Positions 9,954-19,290 of a stretch of 64,000 bases of DNA are shown here, piece by piece (within the stretch, counting starts at the first letter, position 1; each line of letters starts with the position of its first letter). Source of the DNA: an uncultured Eubacteriales bacterium. GTDB lineage: Bacteria > Bacillota > Clostridia > Oscillospirales > Acutalibacteraceae. A program made the position numbers and the translations under genes. The stretch lies in NCBI GenBank assembly GCA_934457415.1, contig CAKSHM010000003.1, positions 1 through 64,000 of the forward strand, read 5' to 3'. The notes under the pieces are model-generated. The model saw only the letters and a program-made list of their open reading frames with translations. It did not search any database and had not been told where the DNA came from.

Positions 9954-11717
9954 TCAATAAACTCTTATCTCGCAAATGCGAGCCTGATTGCAGCCGTTTG
10001 TGCCGTTAACGGTTATTTTTATGCGGTCGCACAAAACATCGGACACAAGCTCGTTTATTCTTTGATGATTTCCCATTATACTAACCGATTTGACAGCTTT
10101 GTTGTTAAAAATATATTCGACGGTATAATCCTTAACAATCGTATCGGGAATATTTCTATCCTGTCTTACATGGTGCCACTTTGAAAGACTTATCATTATT
10201 TCAACCGAAAGATTTGAATCAAAGGTTATAACCGTTTCTTTTACTTTTCGGGGCTTATCAAAGCTTAACATTATCCACGGATTTTCATCATCTGTTTTAC
10301 AAGCCCACATATTGCTTAACTCTCCAACGGGCCTCGATACTCCGTTTATAACATTTTCGCATTCAAAGCCTTTTTCAAAAGAACTGCACGAAACCGTTGC
10401 ATTCAAAGCAATATCGTTTTTATCCGTGTTCTTAACATTCGGAATATAACAGCCGTCCTTAAGCAGACTCTGCTGAAGCGCTTTAGCATCAACCTCTCTC
10501 GGATTTATTCCTTTTTTAACAGCCATTGCCGCGGCAATTCCTGCCGCCTGAGCCGCTGCGGCACATGTCGCCATAACGCGCGTTGATGAAAAGGCTCGGT
10601 GAGAGGCGCTGATAATTCTTCCTCCCAAAAAGAGGTTTTCAATATCCTTTGTATAAATACTTCTGTAAGGAATAGTATAAATCCCGTCAAACATTACCGC
10701 TTTGTCTTCTCGTTGAGGGGTTTTATTTATAAAAGCATAAAATCCCTCCGGTCTGTGGGAATCAATGTGCCAGCCGCCGTAAGCCACGGCGTCGTCAAAC
10801 ATACGGTTTTCGAGGATATCATTTTCATTTAAAACATAATCACCTTTTATTCTTCTGCTCTCGCGCTTGGCAGGCAAAAAGGATACCCAATCAAGATAAT
10901 AGTTTTCGGCCTCTTTTTTTCTGTCACTGTAATTTTTTATATAATCCCAGATTCCGAAAATTATTTTAAGCATTTCGTCCCGTGTCTGCTCGGCGTCGGT
11001 TACGCAGTTAAGCTCGGTTCCTCCGGTTTCAAGCCACCAATAACCGCTTGTTATCTCCTCCCATTTCATTTCCTTTGCCCAAGCTTCTTTTGAATAATCA
11101 TAAGCCCAATCAGGCCGCTCAAAGCTGACTGGATGCCCCGCGTCAAGACTTCTGAACTGAATTGAATTTCCCATAGTAACGGTATCGGCTTTTTCTACGG
11201 CATTCGGCTCATTAAAGGTGTTTTTGGCTTCTCTGCCAAGCATAAACTCCGCTCCTGCTTTTGCGGAAACTGAGCCATCGCCCGTACAGTCAATATAAAT
11301 TTCCGATAAAAATTCAATTTCCTTTTCGGTTGTATTCTGATTTCCGATAACGCTTAAAATTCTGCCGTTTTCGGTTTTAACATCGCGCACATAGGTATTT
11401 AAAAACAAGGTTATATTCTTTTCTTTTTCTACCTTTTCCCAAAGCAGGGTATCAAACAGACCGTAAGAATGCTCGGGATTTCTGAACTTATTTTCAAGAA
11501 GAATTTCTTCGATTATTCCGGTTTCTCTTAAGTTTTTTCTTTTTCCGTGTCTGGTCGCACCGACAATATGCATTCTGACCTCGCTTGAAGCATTACCTCC
11601 AAGCACCGGTCTGTCCTGAACAAATGCCACCGAACTTCCATGCCTTGCAGCTGAAATTGCGGCGCAAACTCCCGACATACCGCCTCCTATTACCGTAATA
11701 TTGCTTTTAAACTGCAT
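9954..11717 (-). CDS. FAD-dependent oxidoreductase (PF12831-type) of a carbohydrate operon
   Basis: 587 residues. The N-terminus has the dinucleotide-binding GGGMSG motif (residues 11-16), then GGNASSEVR, a signature of the FAD_oxidored family that is common in polysaccharide loci. DCTGDGSVS near 140 and GGRIISASHRAFSS near 372 complete the FAD domain. The last 150 residues resemble a discoidin-like beta-sandwich. It is the first gene of the operon and divergent from the AraC regulator at 11833. The substrate is not known; oxidation of a sugar hydroxyl is a reasonable guess. Confidence 0.75.
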   Translation of the reverse strand: MQFKSNITVIGGGMSGVCAAISAARHGSSVAFVQDRPVLGGNASSEVRMHIVGATRHGKRKNLRETGIIEEILLENKFRNPEHSYGLFDTLLWEKVEKEKNITLFLNTYVRDVKTENGRILSVIGNQNTTEKEIEFLSEIYIDCTGDGSVSAKAGAEFMLGREAKNTFNEPNAVEKADTVTMGNSIQFRSLDAGHPVSFERPDWAYDYSKEAWAKEMKWEEITSGYWWLETGGTELNCVTDAEQTRDEMLKIIFGIWDYIKNYSDRKKEAENYYLDWVSFLPAKRESRRIKGDYVLNENDILENRMFDDAVAYGGWHIDSHRPEGFYAFINKTPQREDKAVMFDGIYTIPYRSIYTKDIENLFLGGRIISASHRAFSSTRVMATCAAAAQAAGIAAAMAVKKGINPREVDAKALQQSLLKDGCYIPNVKNTDKNDIALNATVSCSSFEKGFECENVINGVSRPVGELSNMWACKTDDENPWIMLSFDKPRKVKETVITFDSNLSVEIMISLSKWHHVRQDRNIPDTIVKDYTVEYIFNNKAVKSVSIMGNHQRINELVSDVLCDRIKITVNGTNGCNQARICEIRVY

Positions 11718-11744
11718 ATTTTCTCCTCTTTTTTTAAAAAATTA

Positions 11745-11772
11745 TTGATTTATTCTTTAATTTAATTATAAT
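11745..11772 (+). promoter_or_regulatory. Candidate sigma-A promoter of the second AraC gene
   Basis: TTGATT at 11745-11750 and TATAAT at 11767-11772 are separated by 16 bases, 60 bp upstream of the start at 11833. Confidence 0.5.
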
Positions 11773-11832
11773 GTAATTAAACCTTCAATGTTTTAAATAT
11801 TTTGTCAATTATTTTAAAAATCGGAGCATATT

Positions 11833-12675
11833 ATGAGTTCAGAAAACAAAATAATGGAAACCAAGTTTGAAAACTGGCCTAACGATAATCTATTTTCAAT
11901 TCAGCATGTTATAGAAGAGTCATTTACAAGGATAAATGTTAAAAAGCCTAATGCCGAGTGTTATCAGATAATTTATGTTTTTTCAGGCTCACTTAACATT
12001 ATATCAAACGGAATAAGCTATACGGCAAACGCCGGAGACACGGCATTTTTAGAAAAGAATTCTGTTCAGCAGTATTATTCCGACGGACCCATTCATATTA
12101 TTTTCACCAATTTTTGCGGACCGCTTTCAGAAGAAATCACCGACTGTTTGAAATCCGCTTCAAAACCCGTTTATCAGAACTTTAACAGCGGGGAGTTTTT
12201 AAGAGATATTATTTATCGCTGCCGTAAAGAACCTGAAATCAAGACCCGAATTGCTTATTCGATAGGGAAAATAACAAATATTCTTTATTCTATGTATGAA
12301 ACCGGCATTATAATCCCCGAAAAAGGAGAAAACCAATATGCCGGACAGACAACCGCGGCGTTTATAAAGGTCGTTATAGACAGACATCTTGACAAATTCT
12401 ATACTAATTCCGAGCTTGCATTATTTATGAAATGCTCTGTTTCGACAATGCTCAGACAGTTTAAAAAAGAATTCGGAATTACTCCGATGAAATATCAGGA
12501 AAGCTTAAAGCTTGAAGAAATAAAAAAAAGACTCAAAAGCAGTCCCTATTCCATTAAAGAAATAAGTCAGCAATTGGGCTTTTGCGAGCAGTCTTATTTA
12601 TCTTCATTTTTTAAAAAACATGCAGGAATTTCAGCCAAGGAATATCGGGAAGAAAGCAAAAAGCGGCAATTTTAA
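11833..12675 (+). CDS. AraC-family transcriptional regulator
   Basis: 280 residues with a cupin-like N-terminal sensor (IIYVFSGSLNII, GDTAFLEKNSVQQY) and a C-terminal double helix-turn-helix (ELALFMKCSVSTMLRQFKK, then SIKEISQQLGFCEQSYLSSF). GGAG precedes the ATG at a suitable distance. It is divergent from the five-gene carbohydrate operon that begins with the FAD oxidoreductase, so it is the probable activator of that operon. Confidence 0.88.
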   Translation: MSSENKIMETKFENWPNDNLFSIQHVIEESFTRINVKKPNAECYQIIYVFSGSLNIISNGISYTANAGDTAFLEKNSVQQYYSDGPIHIIFTNFCGPLSEEITDCLKSASKPVYQNFNSGEFLRDIIYRCRKEPEIKTRIAYSIGKITNILYSMYETGIIIPEKGENQYAGQTTAAFIKVVIDRHLDKFYTNSELALFMKCSVSTMLRQFKKEFGITPMKYQESLKLEEIKKRLKSSPYSIKEISQQLGFCEQSYLSSFFKKHAGISAKEYREESKKRQF

Positions 12676-12719
12676 AGAATAGCGAAGAACGGTAAGAGAA
12701 AAGTGAAAATAACCAAAAA

Positions 12720-12757
12720 GAAACGGCAATCTTCTTTCGAAAATTGCCGTTTCCTTT
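12720..12757. terminator. Bidirectional terminator
   Basis: The 11-bp stem GAAACGGCAAT/ATTGCCGTTTC is followed by CTTTT on the plus strand and by TTTTTGG on the minus strand. It separates the convergent AraC and NUDIX genes. Confidence 0.8.
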
Positions 12758-12869
12758 TGAAACTAAAGACCTATTTTGATACGAAATGCACACTTTGTCA
12801 CCTTTCCGTTAAAATGTTTGGAAATCGTTAAATGGTGCACACCGTATTTGCAGAAGATGCTGCATACTT

Positions 12870-13331
12870 CTAATCCAGACATTCCGGATCACCGGCTTCT
12901 TCGTTTCCAAGATATACTTTGTATGGTTTCCCTTGATAATAATTCATAATCTGTCGTCTTAATTTCGAAGGATACAAGGGCTGCAAATTAAGCGTAGAAA
13001 TATCCAGCCATCCTATGCCGACTTGATTCGTATCTCCATGAAGAACAGCATCCGGCATGTTATCAATATATTCACAAGAAAAAATAAAATCGATACGATG
13101 AAAGGTTTCGCCATGAACACCTTCCACTACAAAAAGCAATTCTTTGCACTCTATAGCAATACCTAATTCCTCTGATACTTCACGGCAAACAGCTTCATTT
13201 AGCGTTTCTTCTGCTTCTTGACCACCGCCAGGCATAATATACCATTCTTCACCAGCATCTCTGATTTTGATAGCGGCCATTTTTCCGTCTTTGATGATAA
13301 GTGCTTTTGCAGAGTTTCGAATCCTCCTCAT
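12870..13331 (-). CDS. NUDIX hydrolase
   Basis: 153 residues with a complete Nudix box, G-x5-E-x7-REVSEELGI, at about 37-59. Such enzymes hydrolyse nucleoside diphosphates linked to another group. GGAGG lies 7 bases before the ATG. It is a single gene, convergent with the AraC regulator. The C-terminal PLYPSKLRRQIMNYYQG resembles small MutT/8-oxo-dGTPase-like proteins, but the substrate is uncertain. Confidence 0.88.
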   Translation of the reverse strand: MRRIRNSAKALIIKDGKMAAIKIRDAGEEWYIMPGGGQEAEETLNEAVCREVSEELGIAIECKELLFVVEGVHGETFHRIDFIFSCEYIDNMPDAVLHGDTNQVGIGWLDISTLNLQPLYPSKLRRQIMNYYQGKPYKVYLGNEEAGDPECLD

Positions 13332-13361
13332 AATATTTTCCTCCGTAATGCTTAAAAGAAA

Positions 13362-13411
13362 AACTGGACACCCATTCGGATACGCAAATGTATCAAAACT
13401 GGTGTCCAGTT
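13362..13411 (-). terminator. Terminator downstream of the CAU tRNA
   Basis: An 11-bp inverted repeat, AACTGGACACC with GGTGTCCAGTT, is followed on the minus strand by TTTTTCTTTT. It lies immediately after the tRNA CCA end. Confidence 0.75.
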
Positions 13412-13412
13412 A

Positions 13413-13489
13413 TGGTGGACCAACAGGGACTCGAACCCCGGACCGACCGGTTATGAGCCGGTTGCTCTAACCAACTGAGCTATTGGTCC
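13413..13489 (-). tRNA. tRNA with CAU anticodon (Met, possibly Ile2)
   Basis: A 77-nt cloverleaf. The acceptor is GGACCAA/TTGGTCC with encoded ACCA, the D arm GCTC/GAGC, the anticodon stem ACCGG/CCGGT with loop CTCATAA, and the T loop TTCGAGT. The anticodon is CAU. The sequence is not an initiator. The GGACC acceptor resembles Firmicutes tRNA-Ile2, whose C34 becomes lysidine, so elongator Met and Ile2 cannot be separated by eye. Confidence 0.95.
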
Positions 13490-13522
13490 GAATGACTGAA
13501 ATACATCAGTCAAGCAATAATT

Positions 13523-13550
13523 ATTATACCATAAAAGACGGTTTTGTCAA
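13523..13550 (-). promoter_or_regulatory. Promoter of the CAU tRNA
   Basis: On the minus strand TTGACA (13550-13545) and TATAAT (13528-13523) are spaced by 16 bases, about 35 bp before the tRNA. This is consensus sigma-A. Confidence 0.85.
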
Positions 13551-13553
13551 TAC

Positions 13554-15590
13554 TTAATTTTGCGTGTTTTCAAGCTTTTTGTAAAGATTATTTATTTCTT
13601 TTCTCAGTGTGCCGTTTTCAGCGGATTTAAGCTCGGGGTCGGTGCTTAAAATATACTTTGCCGATTCCCCTGCCGCCTTTAAAGACGCTGTATCGGCAAA
13701 CAGATCGGCAATTTTAAGTTCGGGCAGGCCATGCTGCCTTTGACCCAAAAAGTCCCCCGGTCCCCTTAGTCTCATATCCTCCTCGGCAATTTTAAATCCG
13801 TCCGAATTTTTCTTTATAACACTGAGTCTTTCTAAGGTTATTTTGTTTTTAGCGTCGGATATAAGAATACAAGTCGATTTAAATCCCCCTCTGCCTATTC
13901 TTCCCCTTAACTGATGAAGCTGAGAAAGACCGAAGCGCTCGGCATTTTCGATAATCATAATTGCGGCGTTAGGGACATCTATTCCGACTTCGATTACGGT
14001 GGTGCAGACAAGCAAATCTATTTCGCCGTCCTTGAACCGACGCATAACATTTTCTTTCTGATTCGACTTCATTTTGCCGTGAATAAGTCCCACTCTATAA
14101 TCGGAAAAAGGTCCGTTTTTTATCTTTTCATAATAATCCTGCGCGTTTATAATCTTAGCGTCCGTTTCTCCCTCTTCTACAAGCGGACAGACTATATAAC
14201 CCTGTCTTCCGACATCAAGATGCTTTTTAACATAATTAAACGCACGCGTCCTTATTTCAGAGTTTATAAGATAGGTTTCGATTTTCTGTCTGCCCTTAGG
14301 ATATTCGTCGATAATACTTATATCAAGGTCTCCGTAAATCACAAGCCCCAGAGTTCTCGGTATCGGTGTTGCGGACATGACAAGCATATTCACAACTCTT
14401 CCCTTTTGCGCAAGAGCGGCACGCTGTCCCACGCCGAAGCGGTGTTGTTCGTCGGTAATAAAAAGTCCCGCGTTTAAAAACCCGGTATCATCGGTCAAAA
14501 GAGCATGCGTTCCGACGGCAACATTTATTTCTCCCGATTTAAGCTGTGCTTTAAGCTTATTTTTTTTAAGTTTAGTTACCGAGCCTGTAAGCAGGCATAC
14601 GGATATATCGGTATCCTTAAAAAATGTGTTTAGCGTTTTAAAATGCTGTTCGGCTAAAATTTCCGTAGGTGCCATCATAACTGCCTGAAAGCCGTTTTTA
14701 ACGGTATTATATATGAGCGCCGCGGCAACGGCGGTCTTTCCGCTTCCGACATCACCCTCAACAAGCCTGTTCATTTTATTTTTGCCCGACATATCCTTTA
14801 CACAGTCATTTATGGCTCTTAACTGTGCCAAGGTGAGCGAAAAAGGCAAAAGAGACAAAAACTCATTAGTATAATCATTTTTTATAACCGGATTCTGTTT
14901 CTGCTTTTTTTGACATTTCAAGAGCATAAGACCGGTCTGAAGAATAAACAGCTCCTCGAAAACAAGCCTTCTTTCGGCACTTTTAAGCGCTTCAAAATTT
15001 TTCGGAAAATGGATATTCATAAGCGCGTCCGAAAGAGGGCAAAGCTTATACTTTTCCCTTATTTCAAGAGGAATCGGATCATCGGGAAATCCGCAGGAAA
15101 ATGCTGTTTTTACAAGCTTTTCCAAAGCCCTTGACGACATTTTCCCGCTCGCCTTATAGACAGGATGAATGCCCTTTGCGCCGACAGGACTGATTTCGGG
15201 CGAAACTATGGCGGGCAGAAAGTTTCCGCCGTCAGTTATCTTTCCGTAAAAAAGGTACTCGCTTCCTTCATGAAGCGAGGAAGCAAGATATTTATTATTA
15301 AAAAGCGTTACCGAGCAGACAGCGGTGGAATCGGAGATATTGAACTTAAAAAGCGTCATATTTTTCCTGATATAATGTTCCGAAACAGGAGAAATAATTC
15401 TTGCCTTGATACATACCTTTTCTTCTCCCATACACTCTGCAAGCGGAACGGGAGAAGAAAAATCCTTATAATCCCTCGGATAATAACGCAAAAGGGCACC
15501 GACAGTATCGATGCCCATATTATAGAGAATTTCGGCGCGCTTTTCGCCCACGCCTTTTAAAAAACGGATGTCGGAACTTAAATCAGACAT
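13554..15590 (-). CDS. recG: ATP-dependent DNA helicase RecG
   Basis: 678 residues, the usual RecG length. The N-terminal wedge/OB region is followed by Walker A GDVGSGKT at 279-286, the DEQH box motif (DEQHRFGVGQ), MSATPIPRTL, and the QLRGRIGRG motif VI. RecG remodels stalled forks and branched DNA. It lies 7 bp downstream of the DAK-type gene on the same strand, as in many Firmicutes where recG follows the yloU-yloV pair. Confidence 0.97.
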   Translation of the reverse strand: MSDLSSDIRFLKGVGEKRAEILYNMGIDTVGALLRYYPRDYKDFSSPVPLAECMGEEKVCIKARIISPVSEHYIRKNMTLFKFNISDSTAVCSVTLFNNKYLASSLHEGSEYLFYGKITDGGNFLPAIVSPEISPVGAKGIHPVYKASGKMSSRALEKLVKTAFSCGFPDDPIPLEIREKYKLCPLSDALMNIHFPKNFEALKSAERRLVFEELFILQTGLMLLKCQKKQKQNPVIKNDYTNEFLSLLPFSLTLAQLRAINDCVKDMSGKNKMNRLVEGDVGSGKTAVAAALIYNTVKNGFQAVMMAPTEILAEQHFKTLNTFFKDTDISVCLLTGSVTKLKKNKLKAQLKSGEINVAVGTHALLTDDTGFLNAGLFITDEQHRFGVGQRAALAQKGRVVNMLVMSATPIPRTLGLVIYGDLDISIIDEYPKGRQKIETYLINSEIRTRAFNYVKKHLDVGRQGYIVCPLVEEGETDAKIINAQDYYEKIKNGPFSDYRVGLIHGKMKSNQKENVMRRFKDGEIDLLVCTTVIEVGIDVPNAAIMIIENAERFGLSQLHQLRGRIGRGGFKSTCILISDAKNKITLERLSVIKKNSDGFKIAEEDMRLRGPGDFLGQRQHGLPELKIADLFADTASLKAAGESAKYILSTDPELKSAENGTLRKEINNLYKKLENTQN

Positions 15591-15597
15591 AATTTTC

Positions 15598-17274
15598 TCA
15601 CTCTACGGAAATTATAAGATAATAAATCGGCTGACCGCCCTTTATGAAAGTTATTTCGGCTTTGGAACCGAATTTTTCGTTAAGCAACGCCTCTAAGACC
15701 TCTGCCTGTTCATCTGTTACATCTTCTCCGTACATAACAGTTATAAATTCACTGTTTTTATTCATAAGCTGACGGACAAGACGGACCGCGGCCTTATCAA
15801 GAACAGAATCGGTAAAGGATACCTTACCGTTAGCAAGAGCCAGAAGCTCGCCTTTTTTAATCTTATGCCCGTCAAAATCAGAATCGCGAGCCGCAAAGGT
15901 TATCTGACCGGTAGCGATTTTTTCCGCAGCCTTCATCATTTCTATTGCGTTGGTTTCGGAATCTGCCGATTCGTCAAAATTAAGCATAGCGGTAACGCCC
16001 TGAGGAATCGTACGCGTATGGAGAACAAAAACCTTTCTTGTGCTTATCGGAACGGTCTGCTCGGCAGCCATTATAATATTTTTATTGTTTGGAAGAACGA
16101 AAACTGTTTCGGCAGGAGTGCTTTCAACAGCCTTTAAAATATCGTCGGTACTTGGATTCATGGTCTGTCCGCCGCTTACTATTGTATCAACTCCGAGGTC
16201 CTTAAACAGCTCGGCAATTCCTTCGCCAGCGCACACAGAAACAAAACCTACCGGCTTTGTCATTTCGACAGGCTCGATTTTTTCGGTAAGATCGGCATTA
16301 GTGGTCGGCTGCTGCTTTGAACTTTCCGCGTCATGCTTGGCGCGCTCATGCTGATCGCGCATGTTTTCTATTTTAAGATGAACCAGCTGACCGAAAGTCA
16401 GACCGTTTTCAATGGCATTTCCCGGATGGTCGGTATGAACATGGACCTTGATTATCTCATCATCATCAACCACAACAACGCAATCACCTATGCTTTCAAG
16501 GTAAGCTCTAAGCTCCTTCGGCTCCTTTACGCACTTAGGATCACGGTTTACAATAAATTCGGTACAATAGGTGAATGTTATTTCGGTTTCAAAGCTGCCT
16601 GCGGCGCTGACATTTATCTGCTCAGTCTCAGCGGCGGCTTCCGCGGCATTTTGAGACTCAATAATTCCTTTACCCGAAAATACAGACATCATACCCTCAA
16701 GGATAAGTACAAAGCCCTGTCCTCCTGCGTCGACAACGCCTGCTTTCTTAAGTGCAGGAAGCTGTTCCGGTGTAAAAGCAAGAGCTTCTTTGGCGCCCTC
16801 GATTGCGTCAGAGAAAACCTCAAGCTCATTTTTCCCCTCGTCAAGCGCCGACTGCGCTCTTTCGGAAGCTACGCGCGCAACTGTGAGGATAGTACCCTCG
16901 GTAGGTTTCATAACGGCTTTATATGCCGCTTCAACGCCCAGCTTAAAGGCAGCTGTAATATTTTCGGCGGTTATAAATTCATCTGTTCCTATTCCCTTGG
17001 CAAAACCGCGGAAAAGCAATGATGTTATAACGCCCGAATTCCCTCTTGCGCCGCGAAGCAAGGCGGAAGCATTCATTTTAGCTATTTCGCCTGCGGTGGC
17101 ATTCTGAGTCTTTTTAAGCTCTCTTACCGAATTCGAAAGAGTCATGGACATATTTGTACCGGTATCTCCGTCCGGAACGGGAAAGACATTAAGATCGTCA
17201 ACCCTTTTTCTGTTATTTGAAAGATTATTTGCGGCGGATATTATCGCGTCGCGCAGTGAATTACCGTCTAACAA
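15598..17274 (-). CDS. FakA-like fatty acid kinase / DAK2-domain protein (YloV)
   Basis: 558 residues. The N-terminal DAK2 (DhaL-like) ATP-binding domain has the metal-binding Asp cluster in FPVPDGDTGTNM (residues 31-42). A middle domain and a C-terminal EDD-like region follow, as in YloV/FakA, which phosphorylates fatty acids bound to FakB. The start is a TTG with AAGGAG ten bases upstream; no ATG fits better. It lies between the Asp23 gene and recG, the standard order. Confidence 0.88.
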   Translation of the reverse strand: MLDGNSLRDAIISAANNLSNNRKRVDDLNVFPVPDGDTGTNMSMTLSNSVRELKKTQNATAGEIAKMNASALLRGARGNSGVITSLLFRGFAKGIGTDEFITAENITAAFKLGVEAAYKAVMKPTEGTILTVARVASERAQSALDEGKNELEVFSDAIEGAKEALAFTPEQLPALKKAGVVDAGGQGFVLILEGMMSVFSGKGIIESQNAAEAAAETEQINVSAAGSFETEITFTYCTEFIVNRDPKCVKEPKELRAYLESIGDCVVVVDDDEIIKVHVHTDHPGNAIENGLTFGQLVHLKIENMRDQHERAKHDAESSKQQPTTNADLTEKIEPVEMTKPVGFVSVCAGEGIAELFKDLGVDTIVSGGQTMNPSTDDILKAVESTPAETVFVLPNNKNIIMAAEQTVPISTRKVFVLHTRTIPQGVTAMLNFDESADSETNAIEMMKAAEKIATGQITFAARDSDFDGHKIKKGELLALANGKVSFTDSVLDKAAVRLVRQLMNKNSEFITVMYGEDVTDEQAEVLEALLNEKFGSKAEITFIKGGQPIYYLIISVE

Positions 17275-17313
17275 AAGTGAAGCACTCCTTATAAAAGCGT
17301 TTTGAGCTTTGAA

Positions 17314-17664
17314 TTATTCCTTAATATCGTCAACCCTTACGATGACTCTGTTGACATCAATTCCGGTATTTGACTTAACAACATACCTTACCTTTTCGGT
17401 GATACTTGCGGCTATCGCGTTGATATTCATTCCGTAGCTTACTGCAATATGAAGCTCAACATCAAGAAAGTCGCTGTTTCCGGTTACTTTAATACCGGTA
17501 TCAAGCGAAGGATCCTTTGAAATCATTTTAAATATCTTCTGTTTATTGCCGCTCGGTGTCATACCGACTACACCGTAGCATGATGTAACCGCATGACCGA
17601 TAAGCTTTGAAAGGTATTCCTGAGAAATTTCAATTTTTCCGTTAATTGTTTCAAAAGTTATCAT
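17314..17664 (-). CDS. Asp23/Gls24 family envelope stress protein (YloU)
   Basis: 116 residues with the Asp23 signature: start ITFETINGKIEISQEYLSKLIGHAVTSCYGVVGM, and the VELHIAVSYGMNI block near 70-82. These proteins are thought to act at the membrane or envelope. GAGG is upstream of the ATG. It is followed by the FakA-like gene, a widely conserved pair. Confidence 0.92.
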   Translation of the reverse strand: MITFETINGKIEISQEYLSKLIGHAVTSCYGVVGMTPSGNKQKIFKMISKDPSLDTGIKVTGNSDFLDVELHIAVSYGMNINAIAASITEKVRYVVKSNTGIDVNRVIVRVDDIKE

Positions 17665-17682
17665 AAATTAAATCCTCCCGAT

Positions 17683-19290
17683 TTATTTTTTATATTTATA
17701 CTTTTCGATTGAAAAATATATATCGCTTTCGGTAGCCTCAACGCCGCTTTCGATATCCGAATCATAGAAAAGAAGTCCCTTTCTGTAACAAACGGGAATC
17801 TGAGGCATCTGAGTTAATAATATGCTTTCGATATCGGCGGCGGAATAGGTGCCGTTATAAAACCCGTTTATAATATCCTCAACCGAAATGGCAGGAACTT
17901 GAACAGTTTCCTTATTTTCGCTCTCGGTCTGCTGACCGGATTGTGTTTCGGAATTTTCAGCCGAATCATAAACCACCCCGAATGCGGCAGTACCGCCCTG
18001 CAAAACAAGCTGCGAAATATCCATATTTTTAAGAATCTTTATTTCTCCGAGATAAAGCTCAAAAGCTCCCGAGGATAGGGCTGCAGAATAATCTGCAAAG
18101 CTTTTTTCTACTACCTTCAGCTCTATTCCCGCGTCCTTAAGCTGTGCGGCTATCTGATTTGCCGCTGCTTTTCTTGATGCATTTTCGGAATTTACGAGAA
18201 GCGAAAGAGTAATATGTTTCCCTGCGCTGTTCACCCTGTAACCGCTGTTATCTAATTTATTATAACCCATCTTATCAAGATTCTCAACTGTTATTTGCAA
18301 ATCCGAAGAAAAAGATATGGTTTGAAGCGGTTTCGCAGGCTTAAATGAAGGATGAAAATAGCCCTTTGCGGGCACGGCGTTTGTATAATAACTCTGCAAA
18401 CAGATGGAATTTCTGTCGATTGCCGACGAAACAGCATAACGCAGATAAGGATTTTTTAAAACCTCCGAATTCCCGTTTATACCTATAAAAACCAAATTGT
18501 TAAGCTGTACATCACATTTTTTTCCGCTCATTCTGACTATATTCCCGTCAGCAAGATCGGCATAATAAATATCGCAGGCTCCTATTTCAACATAATGGCT
18601 CTCGGACTCGGCATCGGGAGCGTGAATAAGCCGGATTTCCTTTATTTCGCCTTTTTCACCGAAATAAGAATCGTTTAAAATCAGCCTCATATTTTCACTG
18701 TCAAGCTTATATCTTCCGCAGCCGACCGGAGCAAGCTTAACACCGTCTGAATCCGCCGCGTTATCCGAGCCTGATTTGAATATTGGAAAATCAAGAAGAT
18801 TTGCAAAATATCTGTCATACCTTGTAAGGTTAAAAACTACCGTATCCGCGCCCTGCGCCTTAACTTCCTTTACCTCATAAAGCTGAGAAGAATATGCAGC
18901 TGAAGCCTTTGCGGCATTATAGGAGTATATTATATCCGAAGAAGAAACCGCACTGCCGTCCGTAAACACTGCGGACCTTAATTTCACCGTACACTGATTT
19001 TCCGAAACCTCGGCGCTTTTTGCAAGACAATATACCGGCTCAAAATCTTCACCGACCTTGACAAGCGGCTCATACAAAAGCTTACAAAGCTGTCGGTTAA
19101 GCGGTGTTGCGGCGGCAAAGGGATTAAACGAATCATTGAAATTACTCAGCAGACTCGCTTTCACCGAAATCTCGCCGGCGGAAGAAGTATCCGGATTAAC
19201 GGAATTTTCGCTGTTTTTCTTTTTACAGCCGCAAAAAGGGAAAATCATCAGCAGGGCCGACAAAAAACATACTATTCTATATTTTTTCAT
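17683..19290 (-). CDS. Extracellular solute-binding lipoprotein, SBP family 5
   Basis: I chose the ATG at 19290 with a strong AAGGAGGG rather than the longer upstream frame. The 535-residue product begins MKKYRIVCFLSALLMIFPFC, a lipoprotein-type signal with Cys-Lys-Lys-Lys after the hydrophobic core. The body matches oligopeptide-binding proteins: VGCGRYKL, LILNDSYF, and a long hinge. No permease genes are adjacent, so the partner ABC transporter lies elsewhere, or the protein is a lone wall-associated binding protein. It overlaps the end of ymdB by 14 bp. Confidence 0.8.
   Translation of the reverse strand: MKKYRIVCFLSALLMIFPFCGCKKKNSENSVNPDTSSAGEISVKASLLSNFNDSFNPFAAATPLNRQLCKLLYEPLVKVGEDFEPVYCLAKSAEVSENQCTVKLRSAVFTDGSAVSSSDIIYSYNAAKASAAYSSQLYEVKEVKAQGADTVVFNLTRYDRYFANLLDFPIFKSGSDNAADSDGVKLAPVGCGRYKLDSENMRLILNDSYFGEKGEIKEIRLIHAPDAESESHYVEIGACDIYYADLADGNIVRMSGKKCDVQLNNLVFIGINGNSEVLKNPYLRYAVSSAIDRNSICLQSYYTNAVPAKGYFHPSFKPAKPLQTISFSSDLQITVENLDKMGYNKLDNSGYRVNSAGKHITLSLLVNSENASRKAAANQIAAQLKDAGIELKVVEKSFADYSAALSSGAFELYLGEIKILKNMDISQLVLQGGTAAFGVVYDSAENSETQSGQQTESENKETVQVPAISVEDIINGFYNGTYSAADIESILLTQMPQIPVCYRKGLLFYDSDIESGVEATESDIYFSIEKYKYKK

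Noticed and set aside
12789..12806. CACACTTTGTCACC as a further T-arm-like copy
   Set aside because: It lacks the TTCRAGT loop and the pairing strand.
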